A stretch of 64,000 bases of DNA from Bacteroidaceae bacterium (GTDB lineage Bacteria > Bacteroidota > Bacteroidia > Bacteroidales > Bacteroidaceae): assembly GCA_017529865.1 (NCBI GenBank), contig JAFXNA010000013.1:1-64000 (forward strand). The letters are read 5' to 3'. The notes below the pieces were generated by a model that was not told the DNA's origin, searched no databases, and saw only the letters and a program-made list of their open reading frames with translations. Made by a program: the position numbers and the translations under genes. Shown here piece by piece: positions 52,731 through 60,891 of this stretch. The first letter of the stretch is position 1. The number at the start of each line of letters is the position of its first letter.

Positions 52731-53822
52731 TTATTTAGCAACAAATGGTTTGAGACCTTTGACTGCTTCTGCCGCAGTAATTCTCTTTCCGCCATTGTCG
52801 AGATCGATGAGAATGTAACGGTTATTACCCATGCCCAACTCCTTCATATATGACAGCTGGCGCAGACCGTGTCGGCTCTCAATACGCTCCACCATATCGT
52901 GGTGTTCCTCGGCAGTCATCGCATAGATAAGATCAACGCAAGCCTGATCAATAGCAAGAATATCTGTTGAGGAGAGGATACCGACATCGGGTGTAACAAC
53001 CGGCTCTGCAGCCAAACCCTCGCAGTCGCAAGAGACCGACATGTTACGCATCACATTCACATAAGTTACCTTCTTGCCAAAGAAATCGATAGAGGCTTTT
53101 GTGGATTCTGTCATACGTTCCATAAACTCTTCCTCGGCAATAGACCACTGATCGTCCGATCCCTTTACGGTATGTATCCAAGCTTTTCCAATACGTCCGT
53201 CGGCACATCCGATACCGATATTCTTGTTTGAACCACCGAAACCGCCCATGGTATGCCCTTTGAAATGAGTAAGTGCCACCATTGCATCATAGTTGACAAG
53301 ATGTGACCCGACAGCCATCTTCTTAAACCACTTACCGCCAACAACAGGAATTGTTGTTGTGTCTTGCTCGTCCATAATGTCAACTGGACAGAACGTCCAA
53401 CCATTCACTTCCAACGTCTTACGATGCTGTTCGGTCGTATAGCGATCACCCTCATAATAGGTATTTGTCTCGATGATGTTAGCATCGGGCAGATCTTTCC
53501 GCATCAGTTCCTTTACCCATTCACGCGGGATGATATTGGGTCCATTCTGCTCTCCGGTATGGAGTTTTACGCCCACACGTCCAGAGATATTCTCACATAC
53601 CTGTTCATAGGCTTTGATAAGGCCTTCAGCCGAGAGACTACGGGTGAAATAAACCACAGACTCATTGCCTGTACGTTGCTCATAAGGCACATACTTATTT
53701 CCATCTGTACCTGGGATGGGATTGTTCACTGTTTGTTCCATATTGTCGTTTGTAGTTTGTTCATAGTTAGTGCATGCAGCAAACATACTGCACATCAACA
53801 TAGCTGTTAATAATTTATTCAT
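52731..53822 (-). CDS. DUF362 family lipoprotein
   Basis: 363 residues with lipoprotein signal MNKLLTAMLMCSMFAACTN. The body matches DUF362: VVYFTRSLSAEGLIKAYE, GVKLHTGEQNG, HFKGHTMGGFGGSNKNIGIG and VGILSSTDILAIDQACVDLI. Homologues often carry ferredoxin-like iron-sulphur motifs, but none is seen here. Its exported location and role are unclear. It starts 72 bases downstream of the envelope operon. Confidence 0.82.
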   Translation of the reverse strand: MNKLLTAMLMCSMFAACTNYEQTTNDNMEQTVNNPIPGTDGNKYVPYEQRTGNESVVYFTRSLSAEGLIKAYEQVCENISGRVGVKLHTGEQNGPNIIPREWVKELMRKDLPDANIIETNTYYEGDRYTTEQHRKTLEVNGWTFCPVDIMDEQDTTTIPVVGGKWFKKMAVGSHLVNYDAMVALTHFKGHTMGGFGGSNKNIGIGCADGRIGKAWIHTVKGSDDQWSIAEEEFMERMTESTKASIDFFGKKVTYVNVMRNMSVSCDCEGLAAEPVVTPDVGILSSTDILAIDQACVDLIYAMTAEEHHDMVERIESRHGLRQLSYMKELGMGNNRYILIDLDNGGKRITAAEAVKGLKPFVAK

Positions 53823-53894
53823 ATCTATTGTTCAAGTTTATGCTCTATTTGTATCGTTGACAAGGTGTAGAATAAACGAATAAAGTGATGCAAC

Positions 53895-54548
53895 TTACTT
53901 TGCTGTTTCGGGGATGACCATGAGTTGGACATCTGCCTTGATGAAAGTGTACATACCATCATCTTTATTGTAGAGGTCAAGATTGAGGGTAACATCACGT
54001 GGCTGCAATGACTTACCATCGATGCTGAACAACTTTCGGTCGATAATGACCTGACCGTTTTCGGTCTTAAGCGTCTTCGAAACGCGTGCATCACCATACG
54101 TATAGGTAGCGATGAGGGATAACGATGGCGGGAGTTTCACATTGGTATCGATTACCAGCGTATCAAGCAGTTCGTAATTCTCTTCGAAAGACTTACGCAA
54201 CTTGATTGGGATGCTGATGTCCTGACCTTCCTGATAGGCGGCATGAGTGGACAGGTGTTTGTTTGCGGTGAGAATCTCGAGGGCAGTGAGGGAATTCTTT
54301 TCCAGAGACTGCGACACGAACAAACACATCTTATTGGTTTTGGTGTTCACAGCCTTAATGGCTTGACGTTCTACGTCCTTAGCCCAAGTGATGACAGACT
54401 TATCATTGAAAGTAGCACCCACCTGCACTTTCTTACCATCTACAAGGACATCTTTGCTGTTGGTATACAATATCTTGTAATCGTCGGCACGAAGAATTGA
54501 AGAATTGAAAAATGTAACAATTAATAAAATAAAACAATGCATTTTCAT
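53895..54548 (-). CDS. Secreted protein of unknown function, last gene of the CHASE2 operon
   Basis: 217 residues; signal peptide MKMHCFILLIVTFFNSSILR. An N-terminal module (YTNSKDVLVDGKKVQVGATF) looks like a FecR-type or SH3-like beta segment, followed by beta strands ending VQLMVIPETAK. Translationally coupled to the CHASE2 gene (ATGA overlap). No family recognised. Confidence 0.7.
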   Translation of the reverse strand: MKMHCFILLIVTFFNSSILRADDYKILYTNSKDVLVDGKKVQVGATFNDKSVITWAKDVERQAIKAVNTKTNKMCLFVSQSLEKNSLTALEILTANKHLSTHAAYQEGQDISIPIKLRKSFEENYELLDTLVIDTNVKLPPSLSLIATYTYGDARVSKTLKTENGQVIIDRKLFSIDGKSLQPRDVTLNLDLYNKDDGMYTFIKADVQLMVIPETAK

Positions 54549-55744
54549 TTTTGACTCATTTTTGCTTTTCTATATGTGTTATAGATAAATTGATAAATCC
54601 AATAGAGGAAAGTAGGAATGTACATGTTGTACACATAACCTGTCGTGACATAGGCAATGAGGGCCACAACGAGCAGGATGGAAGGCACACTGAAGATGAA
54701 GAACAGCATGCGGAGGAAAATATTTGGCATCATCCTTGCAAACGTGAGGCGACTCATCAAGAAATATCCGATGATGAAGTAGATAATAAACTGAACGAAT
54801 GCCCACCCCCAATGGAAGTAGTGGTCGCCTTGTTGCAGCGCATGATAGGCATTGATGCAAATCAGCGAACCTGGCTGAGGACCGAGATAAGTATCGTGGA
54901 CGTCGGTCGTAAAGTCTCCGATAACGACAATCTTATCCTCCAACTGCATGGAGATGGGATAGATACTATCGTGTGCCAAAATGTCGGCACCGAGGAATTC
55001 ATATCGTTTCTCCAGTATGTTTGGGGTTTCAAGGCTGTAATCGTCTTCCACACGGATAGGCAGATTAAGTGTGATAGCATTCTTACAAAGACGGCCGTCA
55101 GAGAAATAGAAAGGTCCCCACTTCTTAATCGTTTTTCCTGCAAGGTCCTCGTAAATACGCAAGGGCATCGTAGGTTCGTTACCCTCTCGCAGGAATTGGA
55201 AATGTGCAAACTTCGTAACTTTCCAACTTACGGTATAGTCAGCGTATGCCGATTTCTGCTTCAACAGAGTATCAGACAAATAGGAGTCAACATGATTAGC
55301 GACAACGATGCGGTTCATCTTTCTGATGGTTGCAAACAGCGCAGAATCTTGCGGACTCTCAATATTGTGCTCGAAGAACACATCCATCATGATGTAGCGA
55401 TAGTTGTCGGCCTCGTATGCGGCTGTAAGGAACTGTAATAGTTTCTCACGGTCGGTAATTACATATTGTCCCACAGGGATATCCTGAATGGCATAGTCGA
55501 CCAACTGCTTGTCATAGCACACATTCACTAACAGGATGCTATCGGGTAGATTATCTTCGTACTGACCACTGAACTTCATGAAACGATCGAACGTACGTAG
55601 TACCTTCATCTCATCGGGCATCGGTATGTCGCTATTGCCAATGAAATAGCTGGCGGCAATAATGCCGATACCAAGCAATATTGCACCACAAAGCTTGAGT
55701 TTAAAGTGGCGTCGCAGGCTGAGAAGGAAGGTGAACTTTGTCAT
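54545..55744 (-). CDS. CHASE2-domain membrane protein without an output domain
   Basis: 399 residues. One N-terminal helix (LKLCGAILLGIGIIAASYFIG), a large extracytoplasmic CHASE2 region (about 40-310; DSILLVNVCYDKQLVDYAIQ, YRYIMMDVFFEH, VVIGDFTTDVHDTYLGPQPG) and about three C-terminal helices. Only about 12 residues follow the last helix, so the usual cyclase, kinase or GGDEF output is missing. It must signal through a partner or act structurally. ATGA overlaps at both ends place it in the operon. Confidence 0.82.
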   Translation of the reverse strand: MTKFTFLLSLRRHFKLKLCGAILLGIGIIAASYFIGNSDIPMPDEMKVLRTFDRFMKFSGQYEDNLPDSILLVNVCYDKQLVDYAIQDIPVGQYVITDREKLLQFLTAAYEADNYRYIMMDVFFEHNIESPQDSALFATIRKMNRIVVANHVDSYLSDTLLKQKSAYADYTVSWKVTKFAHFQFLREGNEPTMPLRIYEDLAGKTIKKWGPFYFSDGRLCKNAITLNLPIRVEDDYSLETPNILEKRYEFLGADILAHDSIYPISMQLEDKIVVIGDFTTDVHDTYLGPQPGSLICINAYHALQQGDHYFHWGWAFVQFIIYFIIGYFLMSRLTFARMMPNIFLRMLFFIFSVPSILLVVALIAYVTTGYVYNMYIPTFLYWIYQFIYNTYRKAKMSQK

Positions 55745-56463
55745 TGTTTCAATCGAATAATGGTAGCTGTTGAGTTGTCACAATGCGGATGAGTACGTCC
55801 CACGGGTGCTCCCTGATAAGTAGGGTCGGCAATCACATAGCGCTGTTCATCGATGGTTACGGCATCGCCTGGCACATCGTCGGTGAAAAGAATCGCTGTC
55901 GCCATATGGTTGAACGATTTGCCATCGACCTTTGCTGCATAATTGACCAATACGACATCAAGTCCTAACAAATCGCGAACGATGCGCGAGAAGAGGATAG
56001 CAAAGTCCTCCGAATCACCATTAAGATAATAGAGCATCTCTTCAGGATATAAAGGACGATTGTTTAATTTCGCATTCGAAGTCTGACGTTTGGCACGTGA
56101 CGTATACTTAAACGATGACTGTACCCAATCCAGCAGCACATTCACAGCAGCCTGCTGTCCATAGTTCAAGATATACTTACTCAGTTGTGGATAAAGCTGC
56201 TTCTTGACCTCATCGCTCAAAGGAGTATTGGCAAACACATCCCACTGAGGATTTCCTTGTTTGGCCGCTACCGTTGAATTGCCCAAAGTCTTGATGCGTT
56301 GAGCGTTGAAATTAACAGTTGCCTGAGTAGGCATCACATCGGCCTTAATGGTACGTACATCATCACCGGCAGCCCCCTGCTGTGCATGAACAGAAGTTAG
56401 TGCCGTAAAAAGTAATATAACAAATATCTTTGTTCTCACAATCTTTTCTTTTATAGTAATCAC
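55741..56463 (-). CDS. Transglutaminase-like periplasmic protein with the catalytic Cys replaced by Ser
   Basis: 240 residues; start GTG overlapping the previous stop (an internal GTG eight codons on is an alternative). Signal-like helix FVILLFTALTSVHAQQ. The C-terminal 160 residues are a paralogue of the preceding protein: FANTPLSDEVKKQLYPQLSK, YLNGDSEDFAILFSRIVRDL, FNHMATAILF and VIADPTYQGA. The GDCED catalytic Cys position is GDSED here, while His and Asp are kept. Confidence 0.78.
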   Translation of the reverse strand: MITIKEKIVRTKIFVILLFTALTSVHAQQGAAGDDVRTIKADVMPTQATVNFNAQRIKTLGNSTVAAKQGNPQWDVFANTPLSDEVKKQLYPQLSKYILNYGQQAAVNVLLDWVQSSFKYTSRAKRQTSNAKLNNRPLYPEEMLYYLNGDSEDFAILFSRIVRDLLGLDVVLVNYAAKVDGKSFNHMATAILFTDDVPGDAVTIDEQRYVIADPTYQGAPVGRTHPHCDNSTATIIRLKQ

Positions 56464-58406
56464 TCTAACGCTATCAGGGTAGCATCATCACAATCGGGCA
56501 TCTGCATACCGACTGATGCACCTATATAAGTAGCATCGCAGACAACATAAGGTACGCCATCGAGCATATAGCGTACACCACCCACTTCCTCATCGAAATG
56601 GACTGCTGCGGCCAAGTGACCTGGATAATAAATCAAAACACACTTCAATCCCACCAAATCGCGGACAAGACGGGTAAAGAGAATCGAGCGGTCTTCACAG
56701 TCGCAAAGCGAATAGTTGAGTGTCTCTTCTGCGAAAAAAGCACGGTCACCACCCCACACCACATCGTCATAGCCATACTCCATTCCTGTTTGGATAAGGT
56801 TGAGAATACGTTCCACTTTCTGCACCGGACTCTTTCCTTCTAGTGCCTTACTAAGTTCTGGATAAATCTGCTTCTTGACATCTTCCTGCATTGGGGTGTT
56901 GGCATACATCACCCAACGGGTGGTGAAATCTTCACCGATACGCGAGGAAGGATATGTCTCGTAGAAATCCATCAGGTTCTGGTTCACTTTCACGTGAATC
57001 TTCACATCTGGATAACGTTGTGATACCACTTCACGCTCTTCGTTAAATTCTTCCGAGAAATTGGGAGCAGTCGGAATGAAAAGCGACAGCTTCTGCTCCT
57101 GTGGATAGGCAGCTTCGCAAATCAACAAACTTGAAGGGGTCGTATCGAGAACGGGATAGTAGAAATCTCCGTCCAACATCCAAGGCATCTTACCATAGAT
57201 ATAATGGCGGCTTCCTACCAGCAGATACAGACTCTCCCTTTTGGCATCTGTAGCAAAACGGATTTTGTAACCCGACTGACAATAGATATAACCCGTCAAC
57301 AAGGCAGATTCTTTTGTGTCTTTACCACAGAAAGTATCGCTGATGGCCTTCAGCAACAACAGGTATGCCCAGTCGCAGAGATTATATTTCTCACGAAGGG
57401 CCAGACAGTCGACAATCGTGTTGTCGTAATATTTCGTTGACAACTGCTTGAGAATCAGGTCGGCCACATTATCGGGAGTCACCTTTCCAAGATACAGACG
57501 ACGGCTCTCGTCGATACGGACAGACATCTCGGTACCGAAAAAAGTGAACGGCATCGTTGAAAACTGAGTCTGCGATTCAGGAATTTTCACTTCCTGAATG
57601 GGTTGCTCCACTTTCTCGTTCTCGTCTTTGTTTTTGTTCTTCTTTTCAGGTGTAGCAGGCTTAGGACGTTTTTTACCCTTCATCTTTTCAACTTCATCCT
57701 TGTTGGGTTTAAAGATTGCCTTGGCCAGACGTTCAACTCGCTCAATAAATCTCCATCTGTCGGTTGTCGGTTCCCCTACAGGGTCATTATACACCACCGG
57801 TTTGATGAAATCGTCCTGAGGTTTAGGCATGACAGGCGCAGCCTTGAACTGCTTCCAGATCTTTCGCACAAACTCGGCATATTCCTCATTGTTCTTCCTA
57901 CGGAACTCCTCGAACTCCTTATGGATATCTTCCCTGAATTCGTTGAAGAGATCGGCAAACCCATTGCCTTCTCCTTCGCTGTCCTCAATCGACTTCAGCA
58001 GATCGGCAGTCTGCTCACTGTCGCGACTATGCTGTTTCAATGCCGTCAACTGATCATTGTCCATCTGCATCAGCACATACTGCACATACTGCTGTGACAC
58101 GCTGGTTGAGGTGTTCGCCCGATTCTTGGTAAAGGTATTGACCGCACCCTTACCCGATGTGATGATAATGATACGCTTAGCGTTCTTCACATCAAGCAGT
58201 TCCACCCTACTGTCATCAGGAATGTTAATCACCGTTGTCGGAGCGATGCGCGTATTCATCGCCAACGGAGTTGCTGTACCATTCTGCGTGTAGGTCACAT
58301 TACCCACCACATAGTACACCAACAGATCCTGTGCGAAGGCCGATAACGGCATCAGACAACAGACGATGGTAATAACAAACAACTTAATGCATAATTTATA
58401 ATGCAT
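56460..58406 (-). CDS. FecR-like plus transglutaminase-like exported protein
   Basis: 648 residues; signal peptide ending PLSAFAQ. Residues 27-90 form a FecR-type domain (VYYVVGNVTYTQNGTATPLA, IPDDSRVELLDVKN). A charged helical/linker region follows (about 140-290, with KKNKNKDENEK encoded by a GTTTTTGTTCTT-type tract). The C-terminal half is a transglutaminase-like fold (about 470-648) with Cys in CDCEDRSILF, His in GHLAAAVHFD and Asp in VVCDATY, so probably active. The next gene is its shorter paralogue. Confidence 0.78.
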   Translation of the reverse strand: MHYKLCIKLFVITIVCCLMPLSAFAQDLLVYYVVGNVTYTQNGTATPLAMNTRIAPTTVINIPDDSRVELLDVKNAKRIIIITSGKGAVNTFTKNRANTSTSVSQQYVQYVLMQMDNDQLTALKQHSRDSEQTADLLKSIEDSEGEGNGFADLFNEFREDIHKEFEEFRRKNNEEYAEFVRKIWKQFKAAPVMPKPQDDFIKPVVYNDPVGEPTTDRWRFIERVERLAKAIFKPNKDEVEKMKGKKRPKPATPEKKNKNKDENEKVEQPIQEVKIPESQTQFSTMPFTFFGTEMSVRIDESRRLYLGKVTPDNVADLILKQLSTKYYDNTIVDCLALREKYNLCDWAYLLLLKAISDTFCGKDTKESALLTGYIYCQSGYKIRFATDAKRESLYLLVGSRHYIYGKMPWMLDGDFYYPVLDTTPSSLLICEAAYPQEQKLSLFIPTAPNFSEEFNEEREVVSQRYPDVKIHVKVNQNLMDFYETYPSSRIGEDFTTRWVMYANTPMQEDVKKQIYPELSKALEGKSPVQKVERILNLIQTGMEYGYDDVVWGGDRAFFAEETLNYSLCDCEDRSILFTRLVRDLVGLKCVLIYYPGHLAAAVHFDEEVGGVRYMLDGVPYVVCDATYIGASVGMQMPDCDDATLIALE

Positions 58407-58462
58407 AATTCTATCTTTAAACTTTTATCTATAAACTCTAAACTTTAAACTCTGAACTTTAT

Positions 58463-59092
58463 CTACCATTTAGCTTCAGCTTTAGCTTTCTGTTCAGCAC
58501 TTGCATCAGCCATCACTTTCTTGAGAATCTCCTTTGCCTGAGAGTCCTCGAAAGCCATACCGATTTGGTACTGAGTATTGTTATTCACCTCACGGTAGAG
58601 TTGAAGCACAATCTTCGTATTGTCAAGTGATTGGTCAATCAACTGTTTTGTTGTACTCTTGTCGGTCATGTTAGTAGCTACATCAGTTGATGAGGTCTGC
58701 ACATTGACCATCGTACTTTCCAATATGCCGGCTACCTTCGTATTGATGATTCCGGATATTTCCTCGCGAGCACGTGCAATCGCAATGGTACGAGCTGCAG
58801 CTTGACTGCCGGAAAGAGCTTCCGACCTACCTATAATATATTTAGGAAGACCAGCACCGCCACGTTCCTTCACTAAGAGGTCTGCCAACTGAGTCTCCAT
58901 CGGAGAACTACCCACAGCGATTTTCCAACCCTCTTTCTTCAACGCCTTTGCTTGCTTCTTAGCTTCCTTAGCAGCTTGTTTCAAAATTGCGTTCTGTTCC
59001 TTGACAGCCTGTGGGTCCATCTGAGCATTAGCCACACTGCAATACATCATGCCAACCATGATGGCTACGAAATAAAATACTTTTGTTTTCAT
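58463..59092 (-). CDS. LPP20-like exported protein, first gene of the envelope operon
   Basis: 209 residues from MKTKVFYFVAIMVG (signal peptide, cut near SVANAQ). A Lys/Ala-rich helix (AAKEAKKQAKALKKEGW) leads to a fold resembling the LPP20 family (LSGSQAAARTIAIARAREEI, QLYREVNNNTQYQIGMAFED). The gap to the FecR-like gene is 56 bases and holds AAACTTTAAACTC repeats. Role unknown; the family is linked to outer-membrane or flagellar lipoproteins elsewhere. Confidence 0.68.
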   Translation of the reverse strand: MKTKVFYFVAIMVGMMYCSVANAQMDPQAVKEQNAILKQAAKEAKKQAKALKKEGWKIAVGSSPMETQLADLLVKERGGAGLPKYIIGRSEALSGSQAAARTIAIARAREEISGIINTKVAGILESTMVNVQTSSTDVATNMTDKSTTKQLIDQSLDNTKIVLQLYREVNNNTQYQIGMAFEDSQAKEILKKVMADASAEQKAKAEAKW

Positions 59093-59586
59093 TGCATTCA
59101 TAATTTTAGTTTACTGTTTATTTTCTTTTTTGTTTTTGTTATTGTTATCGCACGAAGTTTCTGCAAAATTGGGAAATATTTTGGGAACGACAAAACAAAA
59201 TAGCAAAAAAAACTCCTATTTCTTGTATTTTTTCCCTATTCACTCCTTCTTTCTATGATTATAAGGTGTTTTTTTCGTACCTTTGCAGTGCGTTTTTAGG
59301 CTTTAGACGTTAGACGCTATACTTTAGTTGAAGACAAAAACAAAAAAGAAAACGAAGACCAAAACGATAACGAAAACGGTAAACAGGAAACTTTTGGAGC
59401 AGCGAGTGCAGAATTGAATTTTATTCAAATTATGCCGAACCGACGCCAAACCGAGAGGAGAGTCAAACTTGCTTGAACTCTTCCGAGGTGCGAAGGAGGA
59501 AGACAAATAGTCAATCGTGACAAAAGAGAACGAAGTTAAACCATAAACTGTAAACAGTAAACCGTAAACCGTAAACTTTAATTTAT
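59093..59586. other. Gene-free 494-bp region with a -7 element and repeats
   Basis: TACCTTTG at 59278-59285 (+) is the most convincing element, 300 bases before aroB. It is followed by GACGTTAGACGCTATAC, ACGATAACGAAAACGGTAAA and GTAAACAGTAAACCGTAAAC repeats and a palindrome-rich segment (59400-59500; TTGAATTTTATTCAA). A near-consensus -7 (CAATTTTG) faces the LPP20-like gene at 59164. Nothing coding was seen. Confidence 0.5.
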
Positions 59587-60636
59587 ATGATTGTAATCTC
59601 AACAGATATACGGAAGTCCATCAGTGAAGCAGTCGAGGCAATAGAACACGACAAGTTGTTTCTGCTGACAGATGAAACAACCGAACGTTTGTGTCGTCCA
59701 CTCATTGCCGACATCCCATGTATGAAAGATGCACAGAGTATCGTCATCGGGGCAACAGACACCCACAAGAACCTCGACACCTTAGCCGCTGTGTGGACAG
59801 CACTTGGTAATGGTGGTGGCAGTCGTCATTCACTCATGGTGAATCTGGGTGGCGGAATGGTGACCGACCTCGGTGGATTTGCAGCATCGACCTTCAAACG
59901 TGGCATTCCTTATATCAACATCCCCACTACCCTGCTCTCGATGGTCGATGCCAGCGTAGGAGGAAAGACGGGTATCAACTTCAATGGACTGAAGAACGAA
60001 ATCGGAGTATTTCGTACCCCCGAGACCGTCATCATCGATACCGAATTCCTGCGTACACTCGACCACGAAAACGTATGCTCGGGCTATGCAGAGATGTTGA
60101 AACACGGCCTCATCTCTTCACGCTCCACGCTTCACTCTTCACTCTCAACACTACTCGCATTCAATCTTGATGATGTAGATTACAGAATGCTGGGAGAGAT
60201 GGTTGGCGAAAGCGTTGCTGTCAAAGAACAAATCGTCACAGAAGACCCACTGGAACACGGCATCCGCAAGGCACTCAATCTGGGACACACCGTAGGACAT
60301 GCATTCGAGAGTTGGGCACTCACCAGAAAACCTGTACTGCACGGCTATGCAGTAGCATGGGGATTGATTTGCGAACTCTACCTCTCCGTCATCAAGACAG
60401 GATTCCCTACTGACACAATGCGACAAGTGGTCCGGTTCGTCAAGGAGAACTACGGAACTCTACCCATCACCTGTGATGACTATCCCGAACTCTATGAGCT
60501 GATGACCCATGACAAGAAGAATGCAGACGGCATCATCAACTTCACGTTGCTGGGTGGTATAGGTGATATACGCATCAACCAGACAGCCACTCAGGAGGAA
60601 ATCTACGAAACACTCGACTTCTTCCGCGAAGGATAG
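59587..60636 (+). CDS. aroB: 3-dehydroquinate synthase
   Basis: Second step of the shikimate pathway; NAD+- and metal-dependent cyclisation of DAHP. GGGMVTDLGGFAASTFKRGI (NAD site), TLLSMVDASVGGKTGIN and metal-binding residues in GHTVGHAFE and LHGYAVAWG are visible. 349 residues. A CACTCTTCACTC-type tract encodes SRSTLHSSLSTL in the variable loop after EMLKHGLI, and the enzyme otherwise looks intact. Confidence 0.95.
   Translation: MIVISTDIRKSISEAVEAIEHDKLFLLTDETTERLCRPLIADIPCMKDAQSIVIGATDTHKNLDTLAAVWTALGNGGGSRHSLMVNLGGGMVTDLGGFAASTFKRGIPYINIPTTLLSMVDASVGGKTGINFNGLKNEIGVFRTPETVIIDTEFLRTLDHENVCSGYAEMLKHGLISSRSTLHSSLSTLLAFNLDDVDYRMLGEMVGESVAVKEQIVTEDPLEHGIRKALNLGHTVGHAFESWALTRKPVLHGYAVAWGLICELYLSVIKTGFPTDTMRQVVRFVKENYGTLPITCDDYPELYELMTHDKKNADGIINFTLLGGIGDIRINQTATQEEIYETLDFFREG
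60118..60150 (+). repeat. CACTCTTCACTC-type tract inside aroB
   Basis: TCACGCTCCACGCTTCACTC then TTCACTCTCAACAC, in frame, matching in style the NRPS tracts at 30277 and 33453. Confidence 0.6.
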
Positions 60637-60644
60637 AGAAACGC

Positions 60645-60670
60645 TAAATGAGTCGGGCCCGACTCATTTA
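60645..60670. terminator. Perfect 26-bp palindrome just after aroB
   Basis: TAAATGAGTCGGG followed directly by its exact reverse complement. It starts 9 bases after the aroB stop. It could fold as a hairpin terminator (weak T content after it) or be a symmetric protein site. Confidence 0.55.
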
Positions 60671-60891
60671 CTTGAAGCAACATCTCTCGCTTCACCCTCT
60701 CCTTTCACATACTGTAGCCATACTCTAAGCATACTCATGAGTATGGCACAAAGCAGCTTAGAAGCAGCCTAGAAGCTGGCTAGAGTATGGCTAAAGTATG
60801 GCATCTCCGAAGGAACAGTATGAATTGTGTACTTCGCTGATTTAGGTTGTCAGTTTTTCCTTCTTACGACAAGAGCAAGTTGACGGGTTAA
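60671..60891. repeat. Spacer with CATACTC/GAGTATG inverted repeats
   Basis: Contains a perfect CATACTCATGAGTATG palindrome (about 60730), the pair GCCATACTCTA/TAGAGTATGGC around it, and AGCAGCTTAGAAGCAGCC/GGCTAG elements. The GAGTATGCC motif recurs at 43841. No gene seen. Confidence 0.55.

Noticed and set aside
54551..55438. 295-codon plus-strand frame
   Set aside because: Antisense to the CHASE2 gene, whose frame shows helices and coupled overlaps.
59324..59602. 92-codon minus-strand frame
   Set aside because: Its residues (FTVYGLLFTVYGL, FVIVLVFVFFFVFV) are translations of GTAAACAGTAAAC and AACGAAAAC repeats.
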